Positions 42,740 through 51,141 of a stretch of DNA of 64,000 nucleotides are shown here, in pieces. Both the position numbers and the translations under genes were made by a program. Numbering within the stretch: position 1 is the stretch's first letter; every line of letters starts with the position of its first letter. The notes beneath the pieces are model-generated. The model was not told where the DNA came from. It made no database searches and was given only the letters and a program-made list of their open reading frames with translations. Source of the stretch: Flavihumibacter solisilvae (GTDB lineage Bacteria; Bacteroidota; Bacteroidia; Chitinophagales; Chitinophagaceae); the NCBI RefSeq assembly GCF_000814475.1, contig NZ_JSVC01000015.1:1-64000 (forward strand), read 5' to 3'.

Positions 42740-42800
42740 TTATATTCTAAATTTGATGGCTGGGGATACCTGTTAACTTCAAAATCTATAATTTTATATT

Positions 42801-43385
42801 ATGCCGAAGGAAGTAATGTTTGATGAAGAAACGGCGTTGCAAAAAGCTAAGGAGTTATTCTGGCGAAAAGGTTATAACGGGACATCCATGGATGAACTGA
42901 CAAAGGCCATGGGTCTGAGCCGTTCAAGCATATACAATACCTTCGGGGACAAGCAAAGTTTATTTATCCAAAGCCTGAACCACTACAAAAAAAGTCAACA
43001 CGATAAGTTGATGCAGTCGCTGGTAAAATATGATTCGCCCTTGAAAAAACTACAGGCAATCTTCCGGGTATCAATAGATGAACTTATTAAAGATACGGAC
43101 CGCAAAGGGTGTCTTATCGTAAACACGACGACTGAGCTGGCGAATCTGGAAAATAATATTTCCGTGTTTGCAAAAGGGAATTTGGAAGATCATGAAAAGT
43201 TTCTACAGGACCTGGTAAAAAAGGGACAGCAATCAGGTGAGATCAATAAATCAATTCCGTCACTCGCCCTGGCAAGGCATTTGTTTAATAGCCTTATTGG
43301 ATTAAAAGTAATGGCTCAAACTACGGGTGACAAGAAGACATTGGATGATATAGCCAAAGTCAGCCTTTCGGTGTTGCAGAATTAA
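42801..43385 (+). CDS. TetR-family regulator
   Basis: 194 residues. HTH: ALQKAKELFWRKGYNGTSMDELTKAMGLSRSSIYNTFGDKQSLF, and the C-terminal domain contains the frequent GCLIVNTTTELAN motif of the AcrR subfamily. Probably controls itself and perhaps the epoxide hydrolase gene that follows after 211 bp. Confidence 0.93.
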   Translation: MPKEVMFDEETALQKAKELFWRKGYNGTSMDELTKAMGLSRSSIYNTFGDKQSLFIQSLNHYKKSQHDKLMQSLVKYDSPLKKLQAIFRVSIDELIKDTDRKGCLIVNTTTELANLENNISVFAKGNLEDHEKFLQDLVKKGQQSGEINKSIPSLALARHLFNSLIGLKVMAQTTGDKKTLDDIAKVSLSVLQN

Positions 43386-43596
43386 AGTCAGTATACCGCC
43401 TATATCGTTTTCCGGTTTCAGCAATCCGCAAACCCGCACGCATCCTTTCGTGCCCACGGGAAAGCGCTTACAAATCAATGCTGGTTGAGCAATGAATTAA
43501 GTCCGTCTATCCAGGCCGGTTTCCCCACCGACTGGGACAGGAATGTCTTTCGATATGTCAAGCGTTCACATTCATTAATCACTTAAATTTTGAAAA
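43386..43596. other. 211-bp gap between TetR and epoxide hydrolase genes
   Basis: No gene or clear promoter was found. An AAGCGCTT palindrome lies at about 43462-43469. On the minus strand short protein-like stretches are broken by stops and match nothing I recognise. Confidence 0.3.
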
Positions 43597-44805
43597 ATGA
43601 AACAGGCAGAAAGCACAGCCGCTCCTGCAACGGGAGCAGACATCAGGCCATTTAAAGTGAATTTTTCCCAGGCCGAACTTGACGATTTGAAACGCCGTAT
43701 CCTTGCAACAAAATTCCCGGAGAAAGAAGCAGTTAATGATTTTACTCAGGGAGTTCCACTGGCAACAATAAAAGAGCTTGCACGCTATTGGGCTTTTGAC
43801 TATGATTGGCGGAAAGTGGAGGCAAAACTTAATTCGTATCCCCAGTTCATAACAGAAATTGACGGCCTGGATATTCATTTTATCCATGTTAAGTCACAAC
43901 ATGCAAATGCAGCTCCGCTCATTATTAACCATGGCTGGCCGGGTTCCATCATCGAGCAGCTGAAGATCATTGATCCGCTGGTCAATCCCACCGCGTATGG
44001 TGGCACTGAGGCAGATGCGTACCATGTTGTAATTCCATCCATGCCCGGTTATGGATTTTCCGGGAAACCTACCAGCACGGGCTGGGGGCCTGAGCGCATT
44101 GCCAGGGCCTGGGTAACTCTCATGAACAGGCTGGGATATGAAAAATTCTTTGTTCAGGGTGGAGACTGGGGGGCAATAATTGTCGATATTTTGGCGGCGC
44201 AATCGCCCGACAATGTGCTGGGATTGCATACCAATATGGCAAACGCGGTTCCGGCTGAACTCGACAGTGCAGCCGCTGCCGGCAAGCCTGCACCTGCCGG
44301 ACTTTCAGCAGAAGAAAAAGCAGCTTACGAACAACTTAGCTTTTTCTACAAACATGTGTATTATGCATATTATATGGGTACGCGTCCGCAGACATTGGTG
44401 GGACTAACCGATTCTCCTGTCGGACTGGCAGCATTCATGATAGATCATGATCCATGGAGCCTCGAGTTGATTGCCCGTTCCTTCTCCGGTGTAAACGAAG
44501 GACTAACGCGCGATGATGTGCTGGATAATGTCACATTATTCTGGCTGACCAATACAGGAGTTTCTGCCTCACGGTTGTATTGGGAGAATAAAAACCCATT
44601 CTTTCCTCCTAAGGGAGTTAAAGTGCCTGTGGCAGTGAGCGCATTCCCGGATGAGCTTTGCCCGATGCCGAAGAGCTGGGCTGAAAAAGCATATCCCAAG
44701 CTGGTTTATTACAAAAAGCGCGACAAAGGCGGTCACTTTGCAGCATGGGAACAACCTAAAAGCATCGTAGAGGATATCCGGGCAGGTTTTAAATCGTTAC
44801 GCTGA
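43597..44805 (+). CDS. cytoplasmic epoxide hydrolase, EHN type (paralogue)
   Basis: 402 residues with no signal peptide, unlike the paralogue at 13042. EHN domain RPFKVNFSQAELDDLKRRILATKFPEKEAV, oxyanion motif HGWPGS, nucleophile Asp190 in GGDWGA, cap region YKHVYYAYYMGTRPQTLVGLTDSPVGLAAFM, and catalytic His380 in GGHFAAWE. The two proteins align block by block over the whole mature length and both end AGFKSLR/AAFKSLR. Predicted to detoxify epoxides inside the cell. An inverted repeat at 44829-44858 follows. Confidence 0.93.
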   Translation: MKQAESTAAPATGADIRPFKVNFSQAELDDLKRRILATKFPEKEAVNDFTQGVPLATIKELARYWAFDYDWRKVEAKLNSYPQFITEIDGLDIHFIHVKSQHANAAPLIINHGWPGSIIEQLKIIDPLVNPTAYGGTEADAYHVVIPSMPGYGFSGKPTSTGWGPERIARAWVTLMNRLGYEKFFVQGGDWGAIIVDILAAQSPDNVLGLHTNMANAVPAELDSAAAAGKPAPAGLSAEEKAAYEQLSFFYKHVYYAYYMGTRPQTLVGLTDSPVGLAAFMIDHDPWSLELIARSFSGVNEGLTRDDVLDNVTLFWLTNTGVSASRLYWENKNPFFPPKGVKVPVAVSAFPDELCPMPKSWAEKAYPKLVYYKKRDKGGHFAAWEQPKSIVEDIRAGFKSLR

Positions 44806-44828
44806 TTATCGCTGATATTTGAATGACA

Positions 44829-44858
44829 ATGGGACGTGATGAAAATGTCACGTCCCAT
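44829..44858. terminator. perfect 11-bp inverted repeat after the epoxide hydrolase gene
   Basis: ATGGGACGTGA (44829-44839) pairs perfectly with TCACGTCCCAT (44848-44858) around an 8-nt loop. There is no T run, so it may be a weak terminator or mRNA 3'-end stabiliser. Confidence 0.6.
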
Positions 44859-44919
44859 CCGATGAGTTGCGTGCCGTGTGAGAGCATATCACGACCATAG
44901 ACACCTTGTCCCGCTTTAA

Positions 44920-45050
44920 TTATTTACCAGTATATCTACAGCCAGGTTTTACCTGGAGCATGGCCTCGTCGCAGGCAACAATAATGAAGTTATACCGTTT
45001 GCGACAAATTGCTTAGCCAGTTCTAAACCAATTCCTGCCGGGCTGCCGGT
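44920..45050 (-). pseudogene. remnant of a short-chain dehydrogenase (frameshifted)
   Basis: Read on the minus strand from 45050 the sequence gives TGSPAGIGLELAKQFVANG, the nucleotide-binding start of an SDR (compare TGxSxGIGLELA). At about 44990-45000 the frame must shift by one to continue YNFIIVACDEAMLQVKPGC, the next SDR strand (normally YDLIIAAxDE), up to a stop at 44920. A TAA stands directly before the first residue. Only about 44 residues of a 250-residue enzyme remain, so this is a decayed fragment. Seen by eye only. Confidence 0.6.
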
Positions 45051-45141
45051 TTAACCGTCGGCTGATGCGACTGTGGAAATTGATCACCTATTCACCTGCC
45101 CACCGGTTTACCTATTGACATATTAACTTAAATTGCTTTCG

Positions 45142-47778
45142 ATGAAAATGTCAGAACCTCAGGGGCCGGAAACTGCTCCATCCGAAGTCAAAGCCGAAAG
45201 GGTAAGCAATATATTGCTCGACCTGGGCCACGACATCACGAGGGTGCGGGAAAAAAATGACCTGATCATCCTGTTTACCCGGCGGATAAAGAGCTTGTTT
45301 TATTTCTCACATGCAACTGTCAGCCTGATCAGTCCACAGGACGAAACATATGGTGCTTTCCTGCTGGATAATATTTATTCGCCTTTATTGAAGGATCACC
45401 GTTACCTTAAATTGGTCACTACTCAAAACACGTTGAACGAATCCTTTATGCAGGCGGTGCTTAGATCGGATGTCCCAATCTCCTTTCTGCTGGAAGATGT
45501 GATCGACCAACCGTTATGTCCGCCTTTCCTGCCTGTTTATTACGAAGTTGGCATCAGGGAAGTGTTGATGACTAAGCTGATGATAGAAGAAAAACCAATC
45601 GGCTTCTTTCATGTCTATACGGACAGGCCAGGCAGCTTTACGCCGGAATTCCGAAGTATAATCAAAGGCATCGCTCCGCAGCTTTCAAGTGCTATCTCCA
45701 ACATTCTTAAAAACGAAGAGCTTCTTAAAAAGGAGAAGGAAAAATCGTTTCTGTTGGATTTCAGCAGCGACATTGCGACCGTAAGAACAAGGGAGGAGCT
45801 GGCTGTTGCTGCAGGCGCAGCATTGAATAAATTGACTGCACTGCACGGTTATGCGATTTGCAGGATCAATCAGGATGGACAAACCATGAGCTCCTATATA
45901 TTAGATGCCGGTAGGTTTACGCCGGGCGATGAAAATGAACAGGATTTCCGTGACGCCAGCTTCCCGGTCAACGATGGCCTGCAGAATCGTGTACTCGATA
46001 GTCCGATTCCTTTACTGTTCAGTATTGACCGCGAGGTACAAAGAGGAATAACATCTGTTTACCTGCATTTCTTGAAAAGTAAAGGCTATAAAACAATGGC
46101 CGGTATCAGACTGCGGAACGGTGAAACAAACCTGGGCATTCTTTGGCTGGCAATTGAAGAAATTAACATCCGGTTGTTACAAGGCATTTGTGCACAAATC
46201 TCCACCGCCATGGCGAATATCATGGCTAATGAGGAAGTTGCAAAAAAACAACGGGACCTGGCTTTCCTGTTGGATTTCAGCAGAGATGTGGCGCATGTCA
46301 GAACGAAACCGGAACTTGAAGCTGCTATCTTCAGGGTATTCGATAAATTACTGCATACGAAGTTGTCACTAATACAAGTGATAGGAGAGGATAGCGTTAC
46401 CCTTTATCCATTCATGTATGACCAGGCACTGCGCAATGGATCAAATGAATATTTTGATGAAAAAGTTGTTGTGCCTGGCACAGTAAAGGAAAGCTATACG
46501 GCAAAAGTGCTTGCGAGTGAAGAGGGATTGGTATTTAATGTGGATGAAGAAGTAGCCAGCGGCAATGCCCGTGCGAAATTCTGGAAAGCGACGGGGTTGG
46601 GAAATATGTATAGTCTTCCATTGCGGGTTGGTGACAAAAATATTGGCACACTGTGGCTCCTTGCAAACAGTTTAAGTGAGTTGGTACTCCAGGGACTGGC
46701 GGCACAGATATCTATCGCCATTGCCAACATCCAGGCGAATGAAAAACTGTTTGCTTATAAGAAGCAGCTTGAAAATGAAAACCTTTACCTGAAAGAGCAG
46801 ATAGGGAAGATTTACAACTTCTCTGAGATCATTGGGAGTGGGCCACAGATGCAGGAAGTTTACAAGCTAATGTCGCTTGTGGCAGATTCGAATACCACGG
46901 TATTGGTACTTGGCGAAACCGGCACCGGGAAGGAATTGATAGCAAGGGCCATTCATAATGCGTCATCGAGGAAAGATAAACTTATGGTGAAAGTGAATTG
47001 TGCCGCATTACCAGCAAATCTCGTCGAAAGTGAACTGTTCGGACATGAACGGGGTGCGTTCACCGGGGCTTTCGATCGCCGGATAGGAAAATTTGAGCTC
47101 GCTAATCAAAGCACGCTTTTTCTTGATGAGATAGGTGAACTGCCATTGGAGGCGCAGGCAAAATTACTTCGGGTGATCCAGGAACGTGAAGTGGAAAGGG
47201 TGGGTGGCAAACAGACCATTAAAGTGGATGTCCGCCTGGTAGTGGCTACCAACCGCGACCTGGAAAACGAAGTAAAGGCAGGGCGATTTCGTGCAGACCT
47301 TTTTTTCCGCCTGAATGTATTTCCAATTAATCTGCCGCCACTGCGTGACAGGATCGACGATATTGAACCACTCGCAGAATATTTCGTAGCGAAATACAGT
47401 AAGAATGCTGGTCGCAGGGTCATGAAAATATCCCCACGGGTTTTCCAGCAACTGCGCAGCTATACATGGCCAGGAAACGTACGCGAACTGGAGCACCTGA
47501 TTGAGCGCAGCGTATTGCTTACTACCGAAAATACTTTGCAGGAAGTCTTCATTCCCCGTAAGCCGGCTACAGATCAGCAGGAAAACAATTTTATCATTTC
47601 CAACCGTTCCCTTGAGGAAGTTGAACGCGCTTACATTATTGAAGTGTTGAAACGATGTGCCGGTAAGATTTCGGGTACAGGTGGTGCTGCTGAGATCCTT
47701 AAAGTGCCAGGCAACACGCTGCATTCCAAAATGAAAAAACTTGGAATCACCAAGGCTGATTATTTTAGTAAATCGTAA
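45142..47778 (+). CDS. sigma-54-dependent activator with three GAF-like domains
   Basis: 878 residues from the ATG at 45142 (a TTG at 45133 is in frame). Three repeats of about 170 residues begin with [36 protein letters not shown] and [18 protein letters not shown] and each ends in [12 protein letters not shown]-like helices: tandem GAF sensor units. A coiled linker leads to the AAA+ domain: Walker A GETGTGKE (591-598), the sigma-54 contact loop GAFTGA (638-643), Walker [11 protein letters not shown], and arginine-finger region. A Fis-type HTH ends the protein ([23 protein letters not shown]). It activates sigma-54 promoters; a candidate lies just downstream at 47894. Confidence 0.95.
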   Translation: MKMSEPQGPETAPSEVKAERVSNILLDLGHDITRVREKNDLIILFTRRIKSLFYFSHATVSLISPQDETYGAFLLDNIYSPLLKDHRYLKLVTTQNTLNESFMQAVLRSDVPISFLLEDVIDQPLCPPFLPVYYEVGIREVLMTKLMIEEKPIGFFHVYTDRPGSFTPEFRSIIKGIAPQLSSAISNILKNEELLKKEKEKSFLLDFSSDIATVRTREELAVAAGAALNKLTALHGYAICRINQDGQTMSSYILDAGRFTPGDENEQDFRDASFPVNDGLQNRVLDSPIPLLFSIDREVQRGITSVYLHFLKSKGYKTMAGIRLRNGETNLGILWLAIEEINIRLLQGICAQISTAMANIMANEEVAKKQRDLAFLLDFSRDVAHVRTKPELEAAIFRVFDKLLHTKLSLIQVIGEDSVTLYPFMYDQALRNGSNEYFDEKVVVPGTVKESYTAKVLASEEGLVFNVDEEVASGNARAKFWKATGLGNMYSLPLRVGDKNIGTLWLLANSLSELVLQGLAAQISIAIANIQANEKLFAYKKQLENENLYLKEQIGKIYNFSEIIGSGPQMQEVYKLMSLVADSNTTVLVLGETGTGKELIARAIHNASSRKDKLMVKVNCAALPANLVESELFGHERGAFTGAFDRRIGKFELANQSTLFLDEIGELPLEAQAKLLRVIQEREVERVGGKQTIKVDVRLVVATNRDLENEVKAGRFRADLFFRLNVFPINLPPLRDRIDDIEPLAEYFVAKYSKNAGRRVMKISPRVFQQLRSYTWPGNVRELEHLIERSVLLTTENTLQEVFIPRKPATDQQENNFIISNRSLEEVERAYIIEVLKRCAGKISGTGGAAEILKVPGNTLHSKMKKLGITKADYFSKS

Positions 47779-47821
47779 TTTCCTTTCTCCTCTCCCCCGT
47801 ATTACGTGAATTCTTTCGTGC

Positions 47822-47841
47822 TTTCACTGAATAAAGTGAAA
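47822..47841. promoter_or_regulatory. candidate upstream activator site for the sigma-54 activator
   Basis: TTTCACT (47822-47828) and AGTGAAA (47835-47841) form a perfect palindrome with a 6-bp centre. Its midpoint is about 88 bp before the start point expected from the -24/-12 promoter, in the normal range for enhancer-type sites. Confidence 0.45.
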
Positions 47842-47893
47842 AAAAGTTCTACTCTTGAAAGCTAGTGGTTTGATTTTCATTCAATTAACTGTT

Positions 47894-47909
47894 TGGCATT
47901 TCGTTGGCC
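47894..47909 (+). promoter_or_regulatory. candidate sigma-54 (-24/-12) promoter
   Basis: TGGCATTTCGTTGGCC has GG at 47895-47896 and GC at 47907-47908, the required spacing of the TGGCAC-N5-TTGC consensus, with two mismatches outside the invariant GG and GC. It lies 40 bp before the ATG at 47948 and directly behind the gene of a sigma-54 activator. Confidence 0.6.
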
Positions 47910-47947
47910 TTATTAGTAGCGAATCACAAACACAAAAATGTCAAGTT

Positions 47948-48700
47948 ATGAAAATCGTAGTCATCGGGGGCACAGGCCTCATTGGAACAAAAGTAGTTGA
48001 TAAACTTCGCCAGCTGGGTCACCAGGTTATTGTCGGTTCACCTAGTACCGGGATCAATACGATTACGGGAGAGGGACTGGCAGAAGCCATGAAAGAAACA
48101 GACGTCGTTATAGACCTCGCAAATTCTCCGTCATTTGAAGACAATGCTGTAATGGAATTCTTTAAAACCGCTGGCAAAAATCTTCTGGCAGCAGAAGTGA
48201 ACGCAGGTGTCCGTCACCATATTGCGGTTTCCATCGTGGGAGTGGACCTGATAGACAGTGGCTACATGCGGGCCAAGATGATGCAGGAAAAACTGATCAG
48301 AGAATCTGGAGTATCGTACACCATTATTCGCAGTACCCAGTTCTTCGAATTTTTGGCGGGTATCGCGAGTTCCGGTGCGCAGGGTAATGAGACGCATGTA
48401 TCCGGTGCAAAATTCCAGCCCATTGCAGCAGAAGATGTTTCATCTTTTGTAACCCAGACTGCATTGTCCGAGCCAATTAACGGCCACTTTGAAATCGCCG
48501 GTCCTGATCGCAGTACCATGGCTGATTTTGTTGCCCGCTACCTGCATCTTACAAACGATCCACGCAAGGTTGTATCAGATGACAAGACTCCATATTTCGG
48601 TGCTGTACTTAAGGATTCAGAACTGGTGCCCCAGGGCCAGGCTAAAGTGGGGGCCATCTCCTTCGATAAATGGATGGAAAGCCAGCTTTCAAAAGCTTAA
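47948..48700 (+). CDS. NmrA-like NAD(P)-binding protein
   Basis: 250 residues from the ATG at 47948; the open frame reaches 47855 but would include the sigma-54 promoter. An atypical SDR/NmrA fold with N-terminal dinucleotide motif VVIGGTGLIGTKVV, strand VIDLANSPSFED, and HHIAVSIVGVD, YTIIRSTQFFEFLAGI. No YxxxK catalytic pair, as in NmrA-like redox sensors and SDR_a5 proteins. It may sense NAD(P) redox state or reduce a small quinone. Likely target of the sigma-54 activator upstream. Confidence 0.9.
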   Translation: MKIVVIGGTGLIGTKVVDKLRQLGHQVIVGSPSTGINTITGEGLAEAMKETDVVIDLANSPSFEDNAVMEFFKTAGKNLLAAEVNAGVRHHIAVSIVGVDLIDSGYMRAKMMQEKLIRESGVSYTIIRSTQFFEFLAGIASSGAQGNETHVSGAKFQPIAAEDVSSFVTQTALSEPINGHFEIAGPDRSTMADFVARYLHLTNDPRKVVSDDKTPYFGAVLKDSELVPQGQAKVGAISFDKWMESQLSKA

Positions 48701-49171
48701 CTGGTTGCCTGCTACCTGTTGAAACGAAGATGACAGGTGTCAGCTTGCCGAGGCGGTTGTAATGGGAGTGCACTTTCTACCTGTTCGTGCACGAGGACTT
48801 CCCTACGCCGGCGTACGGTCCTAACGAAAACCGGTCAACAACACGGCAACTCACCAGGAACCAGGCAATATCTGTCCAAAAAATGATCCCGTTTTTAAAA
48901 CCAATCATGATCAGCCCTTTTTTATTGTCTAACCCGCCTGTCAGCAAAGACCAGGATAAACGCCCGGATTCCCGGGTCGGCCAATCCGTCATTAAAGCAA
49001 ACAAAGGCAATGAATCACCCGGTAATGCTCCAGGCCCAACAGAAATCAAACCAGGCAGATTTGAGCAAAGTATTTCTGTCGGCAGCCCGGACAATTTGTT
49101 CTGATTGATTCACACGCTAAAAATCCAGCCCTTCCGAAAAGTTCTTCCGGTATAAAATTTAAACAAACTCA
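48701..49171. other. 471-bp region without a convincing gene
   Basis: Two 105-residue frames overlap on opposite strands (48777-49094 minus, 48787-49104 plus). The minus-strand one has two hydrophobic stretches, the plus-strand one is Pro/Lys-rich; neither resembles a known family. ACCTGT/ACAGGT (about 48714-48738) can form a small hairpin after the NmrA-like gene. The region may be a decayed gene. Confidence 0.4.
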
Positions 49172-49906
49172 ATGATGAGCACTTTTAAGAATGTAGTATT
49201 GGTACACGGCGCTTTCGCCGATGGCTCGAGCTGGTCCGATGTTATTCCCCTGCTCAGAGACAATGGATTTAATGTCATCGCTGTGCAAAATCCGCTCACC
49301 TCATTGGAAGATGATGTTGATGCGACAAATAGAGCTATTGAATCTATGGATGGACCTGTCCTGCTGGTTGGGCACTCTTATGCAGGTATGGTGATTACAG
49401 AAGCAGGCAACCATCCGAATGTGGCTGGTCTTCTCTATGTCTGTGCAATGGTTCCGGATGACGGACAGTCTGTCGGTGATGTGATTAAAGGATTTAATAC
49501 ACCGGCCGCTGCAGAATTCAGGCAGGACAAATTTGGATTCCTGACTCTTTCATCGAAAGGAATCCATGAGAATTTTGCCCAGGATCTGCCTCCAAGATCC
49601 CGGGAGATCTTGTATGCTGTTCAGGTTCCCTGGGCTTTAAAAGCTCTGTCAGGCACTATTAATAAAGCTGCCTGGAAAACCAGGCCTTCCTGGAGCCTAA
49701 TAGGTACCGATGACCAGACGCTTGGAACGGAATTACTCCGCGCAGGAGCGAACAAGATCAAGGCAACGACTCTTGAACTTAAATCCAGTCATGTTCCAAT
49801 GCTTTCAATGCCCGATAGGGTGGCTGCGTATATCGGCAGGATTTCCGAAGAATTGGAGAAATCCGCGGTTTCAAAAAAAGAAGTGGAAGAGTCAATTGGT
49901 CAATAA
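49172..49906 (+). CDS. alpha/beta hydrolase (esterase-like)
   Basis: 244 residues, cytoplasmic. Opens with VVLVHGAFADGSSW (oxyanion HG), nucleophile Ser69 in the elbow GHSYAG, a probable Asp in SLIGTDDQTLG and catalytic His in LKSSHVPMLSMPD. This compact type is common among Bacteroidota and Burkholderia stress loci; substrate unknown. Either of two adjacent ATGs (49172, 49175) can start it. A long hairpin follows. Confidence 0.92.
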   Translation: MMSTFKNVVLVHGAFADGSSWSDVIPLLRDNGFNVIAVQNPLTSLEDDVDATNRAIESMDGPVLLVGHSYAGMVITEAGNHPNVAGLLYVCAMVPDDGQSVGDVIKGFNTPAAAEFRQDKFGFLTLSSKGIHENFAQDLPPRSREILYAVQVPWALKALSGTINKAAWKTRPSWSLIGTDDQTLGTELLRAGANKIKATTLELKSSHVPMLSMPDRVAAYIGRISEELEKSAVSKKEVEESIGQ

Positions 49907-49922
49907 GAGGAAGTTAATAGTT

Positions 49923-49960
49923 GATAAACCCTTGCTGGTAATGTGCCGCAAGGGTTTATC
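49923..49960. terminator. hairpin between convergent hydrolase and adaptor genes
   Basis: GATAAACCCTTGC (49923-49935) pairs perfectly with GCAAGGGTTTATC (49948-49960) around a 12-nt loop. Only short T stretches follow. Likely terminator for the plus-strand hydrolase and possibly the minus-strand efflux operon. Confidence 0.8.
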
Positions 49961-49990
49961 GTTTCTATCGCTGTTTAGCTGCAACAAGCT

Positions 49991-51112
49991 TTAGTCCATT
50001 TTAATTGCCTCCACGGCTGCCCCATTCCTTACTTCTTCACTGGCAAATTTTACGAGCGTATCATTTACGGAAAGATTGCCTGAGATCTCGGTCTTTCCTT
50101 CGAAAGCCCGCGTCGCAGACACGGGTATCCATATGGTCTTGTTATTTTGGATCCTGATCACAAATACACCTTCGGTAGAATTGAGTATTGCTGATGTCGG
50201 CACGACAAGTGACCGCTGTCCCTTGAGTAAAGGAATCCGGACTTCCGCTACCATTCCCGGCAGCAGCTTTTTTTCTGTATTGTCAACATCCATTTCAATT
50301 CTTTCTGCCCTCAGGCGATTATCGAGGGCACCTGCAAGTCGGGTGATTGTGGCTGTGAATGTGTCAGTTGGCAATGATCGAAATGTGAATGTCACTTTAC
50401 TATTGTTGCTAAGGTAACCGGAATATGCTTCAGGTACACTCACTACAAGCCTTAGCTTTTTTTGCTCTACCAGAGTAAAGATGGGAAACTCGGATCCACG
50501 GCCGGAGGGTCCGACATAAGCGCCTGCACTTACATTCCGGGAAGAAATGACCCCGCTAAATGGAGCGCGGATCTGCAGGTAATTCCTGTTGCTCACCACT
50601 TCATTATATTGAGCACGTGCAGCATTCAGCGAGGCTTCATCAGATTGTTGTCTTGCCAAAGCCAGTTCAAGATCGTTCGGTGAAATGGTACCTGGTGTTT
50701 TGCTGGTTTCCAGAAGGCGATTGTAGGTCGCCATGCTGCCTGTATGGATCGCTTCCTGCATCTTCAATCTCGAAGCTGCCGCCGATAGCTGCGAGTTGAT
50801 TTCGGGTGCTTCCAGTGTAGCGAGCAACTGACCGGCTTTCACTTCGCTTCCGACATCAGCGTAAAGTTTCGCAACGAAGCTGTTAACTTTTGCAAACAGG
50901 TCTACATGCTGGTATGCAGCGAGTTCACCAGGTATTTTGATTGATGTCGAAAGTGAATCTTCCTGCAGGCGGATGGCTGCAATTGAGGCAGGTCCTGCCG
51001 GGGCCACTGCGGCCTTTGCTTCATTATTAGCGTGCGAAGAATTGCAGGCCTGCAGTATCAGCAATGGCAAGCCGGCCAATAACAATCCGGATATGTGCGG
51101 TAAGTATTTCAT
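49991..51112 (-). CDS. RND efflux adaptor lipoprotein
   Basis: 373 residues. Lipobox LQAC with Cys23, so it is anchored by lipid rather than by a TM helix. Lipoyl halves (VNSFVAKLYADVGSEVKAGQLLATLEAPEI ... YLQIRAPFSGVISSRNVSAGAYVG), a helical hairpin between them, and barrel domain (KLRLVVSVPEAYSGYLSNNSKVTFTFRS). Links the RND pump encoded 29 bp upstream to its TolC partner. Last gene of the five-gene efflux operon. Confidence 0.95.
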   Translation of the reverse strand: MKYLPHISGLLLAGLPLLILQACNSSHANNEAKAAVAPAGPASIAAIRLQEDSLSTSIKIPGELAAYQHVDLFAKVNSFVAKLYADVGSEVKAGQLLATLEAPEINSQLSAAASRLKMQEAIHTGSMATYNRLLETSKTPGTISPNDLELALARQQSDEASLNAARAQYNEVVSNRNYLQIRAPFSGVISSRNVSAGAYVGPSGRGSEFPIFTLVEQKKLRLVVSVPEAYSGYLSNNSKVTFTFRSLPTDTFTATITRLAGALDNRLRAERIEMDVDNTEKKLLPGMVAEVRIPLLKGQRSLVVPTSAILNSTEGVFVIRIQNNKTIWIPVSATRAFEGKTEISGNLSVNDTLVKFASEEVRNGAAVEAIKMD

Positions 51113-51141
51113 AATATTCTATTAGCGGTTTATGGTTTCAG

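Noticed and set aside
48777-49104. Two overlapping 105-residue frames on opposite strands
   Set aside because: Neither shows a family, a good start context or neighbours that would explain it; reported only as a region without a convincing gene.
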